NCBI RefSeq assembly: GCF_009799925.1
Contig: NZ_WELK01000002.1
Span: 124,001 to 188,000, forward strand
DNA: 64,000 nucleotides
Origin: Pseudomonas sp. R-28-1W-6
GTDB taxonomy: Bacteria > Pseudomonadota > Gammaproteobacteria > Pseudomonadales > Pseudomonadaceae
Direction: 5' to 3'
Positions within the stretch are counted from its first letter, which is position 1. The number at the start of each line of letters is the position of its first letter. This document shows positions 8,749 to 18,300 of this stretch, in pieces. The translations under genes and the position numbers were made by a program. The notes under the pieces are model-generated. The model was given only the letters and a program-made list of their open reading frames with translations, was not told the origin of the DNA and did no database searches.

Positions 8749-10359
8749 TTATTCCATGTACCCGAGCATCTGCAGCTGCGCCATCAGCTTTTCCTTCTCG
8801 TCATCGGCCATGCCTTCGGCGTCCTCGTCCAGCTTGACGCCACGGGTCGACTCGCCGATGCGGATCGGGTTCTGGTTCAGCCAGGGCTTGATGAACATGT
8901 CGGCCGGCACCTTGCCTTCGAAGTCACCGGGCACTTCCAGGCCCTGGCTGTAGAGCAGGGTCGCGCCGACGTCGCAGATGTGCCGACGCTCGATCTTCAC
9001 GCCCTTGCGGATGCCAGGGCCGCAGGCGATGAAGATGCCGTCCGGGTGGTGGGTACCGGCCGGCTCTTCACGCGGCTCGACGATCGGCAGCTTGTTCTTG
9101 ATCGAGACGAAGCCGAAGTCGCGCAGCACCAGCAGCAGGTCCGGCGCATCCAGCATCGCCGGGCCGGCGAAGACTTCCTCGCGCAGGTGGATTTCGCTGA
9201 CGATGCTCTCGCCGGTGAGCGGGTCCTTGAGCGCCTTGATATCGAGGATCAGCTGCTCGCGGAACGCCTCGTAGTCTTCCGGCTTGATCCCGGTCTCGCC
9301 CGGATTGCGTGCCACGCGGATATTGATGCCGTTGCTCGACGGCGTGCGGCAGTAGGCAGTGGTCTTGGACCAGTCGAGGTTGGCGAACATGCTGTCCTCG
9401 CGACGCTTGGCGGCCTCGGAGTCCGGATCGAGCACTTCCTTCCAGTGCAGGTAGCCCTTCTCGAACAGCCAGGCGTTGATCCGCACCACTTCGGTGGTGG
9501 CGGTAAAGCCGTGGTCGGAGGCCATGAACACCTGCACATCCGGACCGGCCATGGTCACCAATTCCTCGATGAAACCGTCGAGCTGACGGAAGTAGTCCAG
9601 GCACAGGGCGCGCATGCGCTTGTGGTAGTCGCTGACCCCGTCGTGCTGCAGGGCCGGATCGAGGAACAGCCAGGCCTGGTGCTGCAGCTTGTCGACGCCG
9701 TCGAACATCACGGCCATCAGCTCAGGAGCTTCTTCCTTGAGCAGGAACTTGGCGATCTCGAACCACTGTTTCTCGCGCGGCAGGTGGTAGCGCACCCAGT
9801 TCTCGCGGTCCTCGTCGGTCAGGTCATTGACCGCCTGTTTTTCCTGCTCGAAGTCCCAGGCCAGCTCCTTGGGATCGAAGCCTGGCAGTTCTTCCTTGAG
9901 GCGGTCATAGAAGTTGACGGGTACGGTGTTGCGCCGCAGGTGCCGCCACGGAATGAAGCCCGGCACCATGAAGCCGTTGAGGTCCTTGGGTGGCGGCGCG
10001 GTGAACGGCAGGTTGAGCACGGCAACCCGGCGCTCCTGGCGGCTGGCGATCGACCAGATGGTTTCCGCCAGGTTGTCGCGCGAATCGTAGAGGGTGAAAA
10101 ACACGTCCTCGCCACGTTCCTCGGCGCGGATGAAATCCAGCAGGCCGTGGTTGCCCGGGGTACGCCCGGTCATCAGCGAGACCCAGGCCGGCGGGGTCAG
10201 CGGGTTGGGCGTGGAGCGCAGTTCGCTGCGCGTGCCGCGGGACATCAGGCCACCGAGGAACGGCATGACCGCAGGACGCCCGTCCTTCTCTACCGTGAGG
10301 TCGTCGAGGATGGTGAAGGTGCAGCCATCCATCCCGATGAACAATGTACGTGTGGTCAT
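8749..10359 (-). CDS. Alkaline-phosphatase-superfamily phosphodiesterase (type I nucleotide pyrophosphatase family)
   Basis: A 536-residue two-metal hydrolase. Visible metal and catalytic positions are Asp11 in IGMDG, the nucleophile Thr55 in NPLTPPAWVSLMTG, the D/H pair in DGVDKLQHQ, the pair in ASDHG, and the final His in GTHHPDG. This complete set indicates an active metal-dependent phosphodiester or phosphate hydrolase rather than a formylglycine sulfatase. No signal peptide is seen, so action in the cytoplasm is likely. Its start overlaps the stop of the carrier-protein gene (ATGA at 10356-10359), so it belongs to the megasynthase operon. Possible roles are hydrolysis of a phospho-linked intermediate or of a nucleotide-activated group. 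The substrate is unknown. Confidence 0.8.
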   Translation of the reverse strand: MTTRTLFIGMDGCTFTILDDLTVEKDGRPAVMPFLGGLMSRGTRSELRSTPNPLTPPAWVSLMTGRTPGNHGLLDFIRAEERGEDVFFTLYDSRDNLAETIWSIASRQERRVAVLNLPFTAPPPKDLNGFMVPGFIPWRHLRRNTVPVNFYDRLKEELPGFDPKELAWDFEQEKQAVNDLTDEDRENWVRYHLPREKQWFEIAKFLLKEEAPELMAVMFDGVDKLQHQAWLFLDPALQHDGVSDYHKRMRALCLDYFRQLDGFIEELVTMAGPDVQVFMASDHGFTATTEVVRINAWLFEKGYLHWKEVLDPDSEAAKRREDSMFANLDWSKTTAYCRTPSSNGINIRVARNPGETGIKPEDYEAFREQLILDIKALKDPLTGESIVSEIHLREEVFAGPAMLDAPDLLLVLRDFGFVSIKNKLPIVEPREEPAGTHHPDGIFIACGPGIRKGVKIERRHICDVGATLLYSQGLEVPGDFEGKVPADMFIKPWLNQNPIRIGESTRGVKLDEDAEGMADDEKEKLMAQLQMLGYME

Positions 10360-10670
10360 GCCGGCACTCCTGTGAGTCTTGCGTGAACGAAGTCGATCAC
10401 CTGGCCAATGGATAGATCATCGACGTAGCTGCCGTCGTTCATCAGCAGGTCCTGGAAGCCCATTTTCGGGCGGTTGTAGTGCTCTTCGATGGCCACCATC
10501 AGCTGAATGATGTCGACCGAGGCGAACTCCATGTCGGCGACCAAGCGGGTCTGGCTGCTGACGGCGCCACCCAGCTCGATGCCCCAGTCCTGGGTCAGGT
10601 CCTCGACGATGTGGATCAGGGTCTGCTCGATACTGCTTTTATCCAGCCCCACTGCGACAGCTTCAGCCAT
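10356..10670 (-). CDS. Free-standing acyl carrier protein
   Basis: A 104-residue acidic helical protein with the carrier-protein signature EFASVDIIQL. Ser51 is the expected attachment point of 4'-phosphopantetheine. Flanking helices (SSIEQTLIHIVEDL, and VDDLSIGQVIDFVHARL) match the ACP fold. It is slightly longer than housekeeping ACPs and has DMEFAS in place of the usual DLGxDS, as carrier proteins of specialised clusters often do. Its start overlaps the end of the 1548-residue synthase gene, and its stop overlaps the start of the phosphodiesterase gene. It is presumably loaded by the PPTase fused to the upstream synthase and serves the KS/AT/DH domains of that protein, which has no carrier of its own. 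Confidence 0.85.
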   Translation of the reverse strand: MAEAVAVGLDKSSIEQTLIHIVEDLTQDWGIELGGAVSSQTRLVADMEFASVDIIQLMVAIEEHYNRPKMGFQDLLMNDGSYVDDLSIGQVIDFVHARLTGVPA

Positions 10671-13600
10671 TGGTCACTCCATATTCCTGATAGTCCAACT
10701 CGGCCCCGGCCAGGGCGATCAGCAGATCGCCCTGTACTTCCAGGGCCACGCTTATTTGCGCGGGCGCCTGCTCGGCAGTCCCCGCGACATTCACCGTGGC
10801 GAAGGTCCAGTCTTCGCCGAACAGCACCTCGAAGCGCTCCGGCGCGCCCTGCAGGCCGCAGCCGAGGTACTTGGCGGCGGCTTCCTTGGCGCACCAGGTA
10901 CGCAGGATCAGCTCGCCGCGCTGCTCGCCCGGCACGCCGTCCAGTGCCTGCTGCTCGTAGGCGCTGAAGGAGCCGGCCACCAGCTCCGGCCGTTGCAGGC
11001 GATCCAGGCGTTCGGCATCCACGCCGATGCGCCCGGCCGGCACCAGCGCTGCCAGGCAGCCGTGGCGGTCATGGGTCAGCGACACGCGCGGGGCGTCCAA
11101 CCACTGGCCGTTCCACCAGCCGTCGACATAGGGCGCGCCGAGGTCGTCGTGCCACACCGAGATATCCGCCGGGCAGAACAGCTCGCCGGTCTGCTGGTAG
11201 AGGTAGTAGCGCGCCGCTTCCTTCAGGCACAGGCGGCCGTGCAGCCACTCGCGGGCCTGGCGCGTGTGGCGCACGGCTTCCCATTCGGCGCGCTCGTCCT
11301 CGGCGAGGATGGCGTGGGCGAGGATGCGCAGGAAGATCGCCGCCGACTGCTTGCAGAAGTCATCCGCCAGGTAGTTCAGCTGCCACAGCAGCACCTCTTC
11401 GGCGCAGACCAGGGTCGCCGCACCGCTCGCCAGCGGCGCGCCGAGCCAGCCGTTCATGGGCTCGCGGCGCAGCTGGTAGAAGGCGTTGGGCACCGGGAAG
11501 AAGATGTTGGAGAAACCGCTGGCACGCAGCAGCAGACGCCCCTCGTGCAGGCAGTCGAAATCCCACACCCGTGGCGCGCCCAGGCCCTGATCGGCACCGC
11601 CCTGCGGCTGCTGGCGACCGCGCAACTGGGCACCGGCGATATCGGCCGGCACGGAGCCATGCAATTCGATACGAGCGATATGCGAGGGGAAACTATTGAA
11701 GTCAGTGCCGACCTGCTGCGCCAGCCAGAAGGCGGCCAGCTGGCCGAGGGCATCCAACAGCACCGGATTGAGCACCAGGTCGCAGGGCTCGCCGTCCTGG
11801 ATGAAACCCTCCAGGCTGCAGGAAGCCAACGCCGCGTCGATGCCTTCGCCCGACCAGCCGTGGATGCCGGCGATGCTCTGGAACAGCGGGCCATGGAACA
11901 TGCCGGTGGTGTACAGCTCGGCATCCGCCCAGCGGTAGGCCTCGGCCGCCGCCAATGGCGCCAGCGGCGCGCCGTTCAGCGGCGCAGCAATACGGAACTC
12001 GGCGCTCATCACCTTGCTGCCGGCGTTGAACAGGCTGGCGCCATACTGGCGCGCCTGGGCGTCCAGGCACTCGGCCTCGACCTGCAAGGTCAGCTCGCCG
12101 CGATCCAGGGCGACCCAGTCGAAGGCACGGACATTCTCGATCAGGTTGATCGCCCGGCTGCCGGCCAGCACGGCGCAGGCCTCGGCCATGATCTCCAGGC
12201 TGGCCATCATCGCCACGCAGGCCAGGCCTTGCAGCTCGGGCTGATGGTAGGAGGACGGGCCGGACAGCACATGGTCGGCAAGAAAGCGGTCGGTCGACCA
12301 CAGCGGGCATTGCGCGCGGAGTTTGTGCGCGCCCAGTTGCTGGATATCACTGAGCAGCGGCGTGACGATCGGCGCCCCCGCCAGGGGTACAGCCGCCGCG
12401 GGTTGCGCCGCCACGGGCGCCATGATCTCGCGCAGCACCTGGGCGATCTCGCCATCCACATGGATGAAGGGCATGGTGTTCTTGATCAGCAGGCCGCGCT
12501 TGGGCTCGACCAGCGGCTGCTCGAGGTCGAGCACCCGGCAGTTGCTGCCACGGAACAGCTTGCCCAGATCGACCGTCTTGCCGTTGACGAACAACGCGCC
12601 GAGCACACTGAACAACTGCTCGATACCGCTGCGTTTGCGCGCGTTGGAGGCCAGCGCGACGTACTCGCTGCCGCCGAGGATGTCGTTGACGAAACCGGTG
12701 AGGTTGCCCGACGGGCCGACCTCGATGAAGTAGCGCACGCCATCGCGGTGCATGTTGGCGATGGTTTCGCGAAAACGCACGGTATTCGACCACTGCGCCG
12801 CCGCCAGCTCGCAGACCTGTTCGGCCGCGGCCGGAAACAGTTCGGCGCTGGCGCAGGAATACAGCGGGGTCTTCGGCGTCTGCAGGCCGACCGCCTGGTA
12901 GTACTGGAGGAAGGCCGTGCTGACCGGGGCGAACAGCGGCGTGTGGTAGGCACGGTCGAACGGCAGCAGGGCACAGATGCCGCCCTCCTCGCTCAGGGTC
13001 TTGAGCAAACCGGCAATCGCTTCCTGGCTGCCGAACAGCACCAGCTGGTTCTGGCAATTGTCCATCGCCACCACCACCGACTCGCCGCTGGCAGCGATGT
13101 GCTGCTCGACCTGCGAGCGGCTCATGGCACCGACGGTGAGCAGCGCGCCGGTGGCGATATCGCCGGCCTCCAGCACACCGCGGTAGACCTTGTTCAGCTC
13201 ACGGATGAAGTCGGCCAGTTGCTGGCGGTCGCTGAAGGCCATGGTGCCGGAGGCAGCCAACGCCGAGGACTCGCCGGTGCTGTGGCCGAGCATCACGTCC
13301 GGCTCCACGGCCAGGGCGCGCAGCAGGCTGAACATGGCCTGGCTGGCGACGAAGATAGCCTCCGAGCCGACATCCATATCGAACAGCCGCGCCTCCAGCT
13401 GGCCGCGCAGCGCATCGCTCAGCTCGCTCTGCGGCGGAAACAGGATATCGCTGCGCCCCGAGCCGGCCTGCTCGTCGTAGAGGCCCTGCCAGAAATCGAA
13501 CCACTCGCGTACTTCGCCGAACTGCTGGGCCAGGTCGCTGAACATGTTCAGGTACTGCGAGCCCTCGCCGGGGAAGATGAAGGCCAGCTTGCCCTCCAGC

Positions 13601-15309
13601 GGCTGGCTGCAGAAGGACAGGCCGGTGCGGGTCATCCAGCGCGGCGACTTACCTTCGGCGACCTTTTTCGCCGCCTGCTGCAGCTTCTTCTCCAGCTCGG
13701 CCAGGTCGGCGACCAGCACGGCCAGGCGCACCGGCTTGCCACTGCAATCGCGGGCGGCCAGGGTGGCGGCCAGGTCAGCCAGGCGCAGGCTCGGGTTGGC
13801 GGCGATATAGCCCAGCACCTGCTGGATATCCTGCAGCAGCGCCGCCGTGGAATCGGCGGCGAACACGCACAGTTCGCAGTCGCGCTGACCCAGGCTCGGC
13901 GGGCGCAGGGCGCCGCGCGGCGCCTCTTCGAGAATGGCGTGGGTGTTGATCCCGCCGAAGCCGAAGGAGTTGATCCCGGCGCGGCGCGGCGCATCCGGTT
14001 TGGCGATCCAGGGTTTGCTGGCGGTGTTGACGTAGAGCGGGGTCTGCTCGATCTGCAGCTCGGGGTTGACCGTGCCACACAGGGTCGGCGGCAGGATCTT
14101 GTGGTGCAGGGCCAGGCTGGTCTTGATCAGTCCGGCGATGCCGGCGGCCGGGATGCAGTGACTGATCATCGACTTGACCGAACCGATCGCCACGCTGCCG
14201 AGCAGACCCTGGCGTGCACCGAGCACGCTGCGCAGGGCGGCGATCTCGGTCTTGTCGCCCAGCGGGATGCCGGTGCCGTGGGCCTCGATCAGCGAGATGC
14301 TGGCCGGTTCCACACCGCTGCCTTCATAAGCGCGGCGGATCGACAGGGCTTCGCCCTCCTCGCTTGGCGCCAGCAGGCCGGTGCCGCGGCCATCGCTGGC
14401 CTGACCGATGCCACGGATCACCGAATAGATGCGGTCGCCATCGGCCAGAGCGTCGTCGAGGCGCTTGAGTACCACCATACCCAGGCCTTCGCCGAGCAGG
14501 GTGCCATCGCTGCCCTGCTCGAACGGGCGGACTTTCTTGCGCCCACTCAAGGCACCGAGCTGGGTGAAGATCACCGAGACTTCGGCCGGCAGCGAGGCAT
14601 TCACCCCGCCGGCGATCATCAGCCTGCTGCGGCCGTTGCGCAGTTCGTCCATGGCCGCGTTGACCGCCAGCAGCGAGGAGGAACAGGCGGCGTCGACGAT
14701 GTAGTTCGGCCCCTTGAGGTTGAGGCGGTTGGCGATGCGCCCGGTCATCACGTTGGGCACCAGGCCCGGGGCGATGTCGGTGTTGGACGGCGGCAGCTTC
14801 TTCTGCAGCGCCGCGCGCAGGCGCGCCAGGTCGTCTTCGCTGAGGCTCGGCTGGGCCGCCTTGAGCAGCTCCAGGGTCTGGTCGAGGACGATGTGGTTCT
14901 GGATATGGCTGACCTGGCCACGGTGCAGGTAGGTGCTGTGGCCGAGGATGATGCCGGTGTCGCGGTGATCGTGTTCCTCGCTCAGGTAGCCGGCATCGAG
15001 CAGCGCGTCGCGGGCCACCTTGAGGGCGAGGAACTGGTCCGGCTCCCCGCCGTCCACCGAGTTGGGCATGATGCCGAACTCGCGCGGATCGAAGCGGTAG
15101 AGGTCACCCAGAAAGCCGCCGAACTGCGTGTCGATGCGCCCCGAACCCAGATAGCGCGCGGCTTCCCACTCGGCCAGCGGCTCGCCCACGGCATCCGTAG
15201 CGGCGAGAATATTGCGCCAGAAGCTGGCGATATCCGGGGCCTGCGGAAAGATGCAGGCCATGCCGATGATGGCGATCGGCTGGTTGGCTGGCTGGCTCAT
15301 GCGACTCAC
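10663..15309 (-). CDS. PfaC/PKS-like synthase: KS - AT - DH - phosphopantetheinyl transferase
   Basis: A 1548-residue multidomain enzyme. The ketosynthase covers about residues 10-460, with active-site Cys209 in VDAACSSSL and His in EAHGTG and in the KSMISH segment. The acyltransferase covers about 590-900, with FPGEGSQ and Ser677 in GHSTGE. A double hot-dog dehydratase-like region spans about 950-1290, with DRFLADHVLSGP and the second-fold motif NPVLLDALGQL. The C-terminus (about 1370-1548) is an Sfp-type PPTase with IGVDAE and WCAKEAAAKYLG. There is no carrier or ketoreductase domain, so it must work with the neighbouring free ACP and the larger synthase. A GTG start at 15309 has AAGGAA six bases upstream and overlaps the previous stop; an ATG nine bases later is the alternative. 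The layout resembles secondary-lipid (Pfa-like) synthases. Confidence 0.87.
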   Translation of the reverse strand: MSRMSQPANQPIAIIGMACIFPQAPDIASFWRNILAATDAVGEPLAEWEAARYLGSGRIDTQFGGFLGDLYRFDPREFGIMPNSVDGGEPDQFLALKVARDALLDAGYLSEEHDHRDTGIILGHSTYLHRGQVSHIQNHIVLDQTLELLKAAQPSLSEDDLARLRAALQKKLPPSNTDIAPGLVPNVMTGRIANRLNLKGPNYIVDAACSSSLLAVNAAMDELRNGRSRLMIAGGVNASLPAEVSVIFTQLGALSGRKKVRPFEQGSDGTLLGEGLGMVVLKRLDDALADGDRIYSVIRGIGQASDGRGTGLLAPSEEGEALSIRRAYEGSGVEPASISLIEAHGTGIPLGDKTEIAALRSVLGARQGLLGSVAIGSVKSMISHCIPAAGIAGLIKTSLALHHKILPPTLCGTVNPELQIEQTPLYVNTASKPWIAKPDAPRRAGINSFGFGGINTHAILEEAPRGALRPPSLGQRDCELCVFAADSTAALLQDIQQVLGYIAANPSLRLADLAATLAARDCSGKPVRLAVLVADLAELEKKLQQAAKKVAEGKSPRWMTRTGLSFCSQPLEGKLAFIFPGEGSQYLNMFSDLAQQFGEVREWFDFWQGLYDEQAGSGRSDILFPPQSELSDALRGQLEARLFDMDVGSEAIFVASQAMFSLLRALAVEPDVMLGHSTGESSALAASGTMAFSDRQQLADFIRELNKVYRGVLEAGDIATGALLTVGAMSRSQVEQHIAASGESVVVAMDNCQNQLVLFGSQEAIAGLLKTLSEEGGICALLPFDRAYHTPLFAPVSTAFLQYYQAVGLQTPKTPLYSCASAELFPAAAEQVCELAAAQWSNTVRFRETIANMHRDGVRYFIEVGPSGNLTGFVNDILGGSEYVALASNARKRSGIEQLFSVLGALFVNGKTVDLGKLFRGSNCRVLDLEQPLVEPKRGLLIKNTMPFIHVDGEIAQVLREIMAPVAAQPAAAVPLAGAPIVTPLLSDIQQLGAHKLRAQCPLWSTDRFLADHVLSGPSSYHQPELQGLACVAMMASLEIMAEACAVLAGSRAINLIENVRAFDWVALDRGELTLQVEAECLDAQARQYGASLFNAGSKVMSAEFRIAAPLNGAPLAPLAAAEAYRWADAELYTTGMFHGPLFQSIAGIHGWSGEGIDAALASCSLEGFIQDGEPCDLVLNPVLLDALGQLAAFWLAQQVGTDFNSFPSHIARIELHGSVPADIAGAQLRGRQQPQGGADQGLGAPRVWDFDCLHEGRLLLRASGFSNIFFPVPNAFYQLRREPMNGWLGAPLASGAATLVCAEEVLLWQLNYLADDFCKQSAAIFLRILAHAILAEDERAEWEAVRHTRQAREWLHGRLCLKEAARYYLYQQTGELFCPADISVWHDDLGAPYVDGWWNGQWLDAPRVSLTHDRHGCLAALVPAGRIGVDAERLDRLQRPELVAGSFSAYEQQALDGVPGEQRGELILRTWCAKEAAAKYLGCGLQGAPERFEVLFGEDWTFATVNVAGTAEQAPAQISVALEVQGDLLIALAGAELDYQEYGVTNG

Positions 15310-18300
15310 TCGGTTTCCTTACGCAGGTGGGTACCGCCGAGGCGATTGAGGCGCGCATCGACGATGCACTCCAGTTCCTCTATCAGCAGCAGCAACTTGC
15401 CGTCGTCATCGGTGAAGAACACGTTGGCGCGCACCTGCTGGGCCTCGCCGGGCAGGCACTGGAAGTCCATATGGAAGCGCTCCGGCAAGTGTTCGACGTA
15501 GCGAATCACCCGACCGAACTGCGCCGGCAGCGCCGAACCGTCGTGGAAGGTACGCGCCCACAGCAGGGCCATCTGCGGCGCCGCATCGAGCACCGCCGGG
15601 TCGACGATCCACTGCTGCTGCGCCGGTGCGCCGCTCAGCCACTGTTGCGGCGAGCTGGGACACATCAGAGCCGCTGCGCCCTGGCTGGACAGACCGTTGA
15701 TGGCACGGATTACCTGGAAGCGCGGGCCGTGGAACAGCCACTCCTGGTAGGCCTTGGCCACCGGCAGCTCACGCTCGCGGTATTCGCCGGGACGATGCAG
15801 CGGCGCTTCAGGCAGTTGCTGGGCCATTTTCACCGCGGCGCGGTAGTGGATGCGCTGGGTCTTGCCGCTGCCCGAACGGATGGTCAGGCTGGCGTCGAAG
15901 CCTTCGCTGCTGGCGTAGGTCGGCGGGTTGATCACCACGGCCAGGGTCTGGGTCGGCTCGTTTAATTGCACGCCCTTGAGCAGGCGGAACTCGGCCACCT
16001 CGGCGACCACCCAGTCCGGCCACATGACACTGGCGGCCTCGGCGACAATCTCCAGGGCCACTGCTGCCGGCAGCACCGGGATGCCGTCAATGCAGTGCTC
16101 CTGCAGGTAGCCATGGGCGGTATCGATGGTGAAGGTGAGCACCTCGGTGCCCTTGTCACCATGCTCGATACGGGCGTGGGTCAGCAGCGGCTGGTGGATG
16201 CCACCCTGCGCCGCACCAGCTTCGGCCTCGAACAGGCGGCCGATGTCGGCCTCGTGCTGCTCCCAGGGGCCGCCGCCGGCGATCACTTCCACCGCATGCG
16301 CGCCGCGCAGGCGCAGGGCTTCGCTGAACAGCTGGCGACCCTGGGCGGCAGTGACCAGGGCCACGCCCTTGTCGGCAAATTTCTTCTCGGTGTCGGCGGT
16401 GACCATGCCGGCGCCGAATTTGGTCGCGCCCCAGGGGCCCCAGTTCAGCGACACCACGTTGACCCGCTCGCCCCACTGGCGTTGCAGCTGGCAGCACAGG
16501 CGGTTCATCAATTCGTTGGCGGTGGCGTAGTCCAGCTGGCCGCTGTTGCCATAACGGCCGGCCACCGAGCTGAACACGGCGAAGAATTCCAGCTCGGCCA
16601 CGTCCACATACTTCTGCAGCAACAGCATGCCATTGACCTTGGTGCCGACCACGCGCATCCAGCTTTCCGCGCTCTTGTCTTCCAGCAGCTTGTCTTCGAT
16701 CACCCCGGCGCCATGCACCACGCCGCTGACCTTGCCATAGCGCTCGCGCAGGCCGATCAACAGGGCCTGCACGGCCGGCTCATGGGTAACGTCGACGGCG
16801 ATGTACTCGACCGTGGCGCCGGCCTGGCGCAGGTCGGCGATATTGCTGTGCATCTCGCGCAGGGCGACGATGGCCGCCACCTTGCGCTGCACCTCCGCCG
16901 GGCTGAGCTGCAGGCGACCGGCGCGCACTTCGCCGATGAAGTACTGGCGCAGGGCGTTCTGGCTGTCGAGGCCGGCGGTGGCCAGGTCTTCCTCGTGCAA
17001 CTCACTGCGCCCGGTAAGGATCAGCACATTGCCCGGCCGGGCCAGGTCGCGCAGCACCTCGGCGGTGATACCGCGGGCGCCGCCGGTGGCCAGGACCACG
17101 GCGTTGTTGAGTGGCGGCAGCAGATCGCTGGCGGCGATTGCATGGGCCTGGGTGCGGAACAGCGTGCGCTGCCCGTCCGGATAGCCGACTTCCTGGCGCC
17201 CACCGACCAGCTGCAGCTCGGCGCTGATGATGGCCAGCTGCTCGGCAGCCGCCAGCGCCGGATCGAGGTCGATGGCGCGGGTACGCAGATGCGGGCGTTC
17301 CTCACGCACAGACTTGATCAGCCCGCTGCTGCCACCCTGCAGGCTGAGACCAGTCTCGGCCGGTGTCGCACCGCGACCGAACAGGCCACCCAGGCCGCTG
17401 ACCGCCATTACATGGGCATCGCTGCGCAGCTGCGCGGCCAGGGCATGCAGGATCAGGAACAGCGACTTCTCGTTGACCAGCAGCTCGCGCTGCCAGCTGC
17501 CCAGCTGCGCATCGCGCGGCAAAACATGCGCGCCCAGCGCCGCCAGGTGGATCACCCCGGCGACCACCTTGTCCGGGTTGGCGGCGGTCTCGCGGCACCA
17601 GGCCAGCAGCGCCGCTTCATCGGCCAGCAGGCTCGGTGCCAGCAACGACACCGTACAGCCGCGCTGTTCCAGCCACTCCTGCAGGCGCAACGCCAAGCCA
17701 TGGTTATCTGCAGTAATGATGAAGTAACCGGGCTCGAACTGGCGCAGGGCGTTGGCCGGAATTTCTTCTGCTTCGGCCATCACGACATGCCGGGGCGAAT
17801 GGCTGACCACGGGGGTGGCAGCTATCGGGTTCGCCCCGGCCAAATCAAAAGGGACTGCCGCCTCGCCGACCTCCAGGCTTTGCAGCAACTTGAGCATATC
17901 GGCCAGGGTCGCTCGCGTGTTCAGCTCGCTACGCGCCTCGCCCAGGGCACTGCCGTAGGCCGGCGGCAGGGTCTGCAGCAGGGCGCCGACGATTTCCACG
18001 CGCTTGATCGAATCGATGCCGAGGTCGGCTTCGAGGTTCTGTTCCAGGCCAACCATGTCACTCGGGTAGCCGGTGCGTTCCTCGACGATGGACAGCAGGA
18101 TGTCCTTCATCTTGGTACCCGCCACCTGCGCCGGTGCGGCGGCAGGAGCAGCCGGAGCTGGCGCAACCACGGCCGGCACCGCGGCTACCGGGGCAGGAGC
18201 AGCCACCACGGGCGCAGCAACCGGCATCGCCACCGGAGCCGGTGCGACCGCGACACGCGCCGGTGCCGCAGCGGGTGCCGGGCGACGGGCCGCAGCCGCC

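Noticed and set aside
10507..15501. A 1664-codon plus-strand open frame opposite the 1548-residue synthase
   Set aside because: It is a high-GC antisense shadow. Its translation is rich in His, Gln, Arg and Ala and has no domain, while the minus strand carries clear KS, AT and PPTase motifs.
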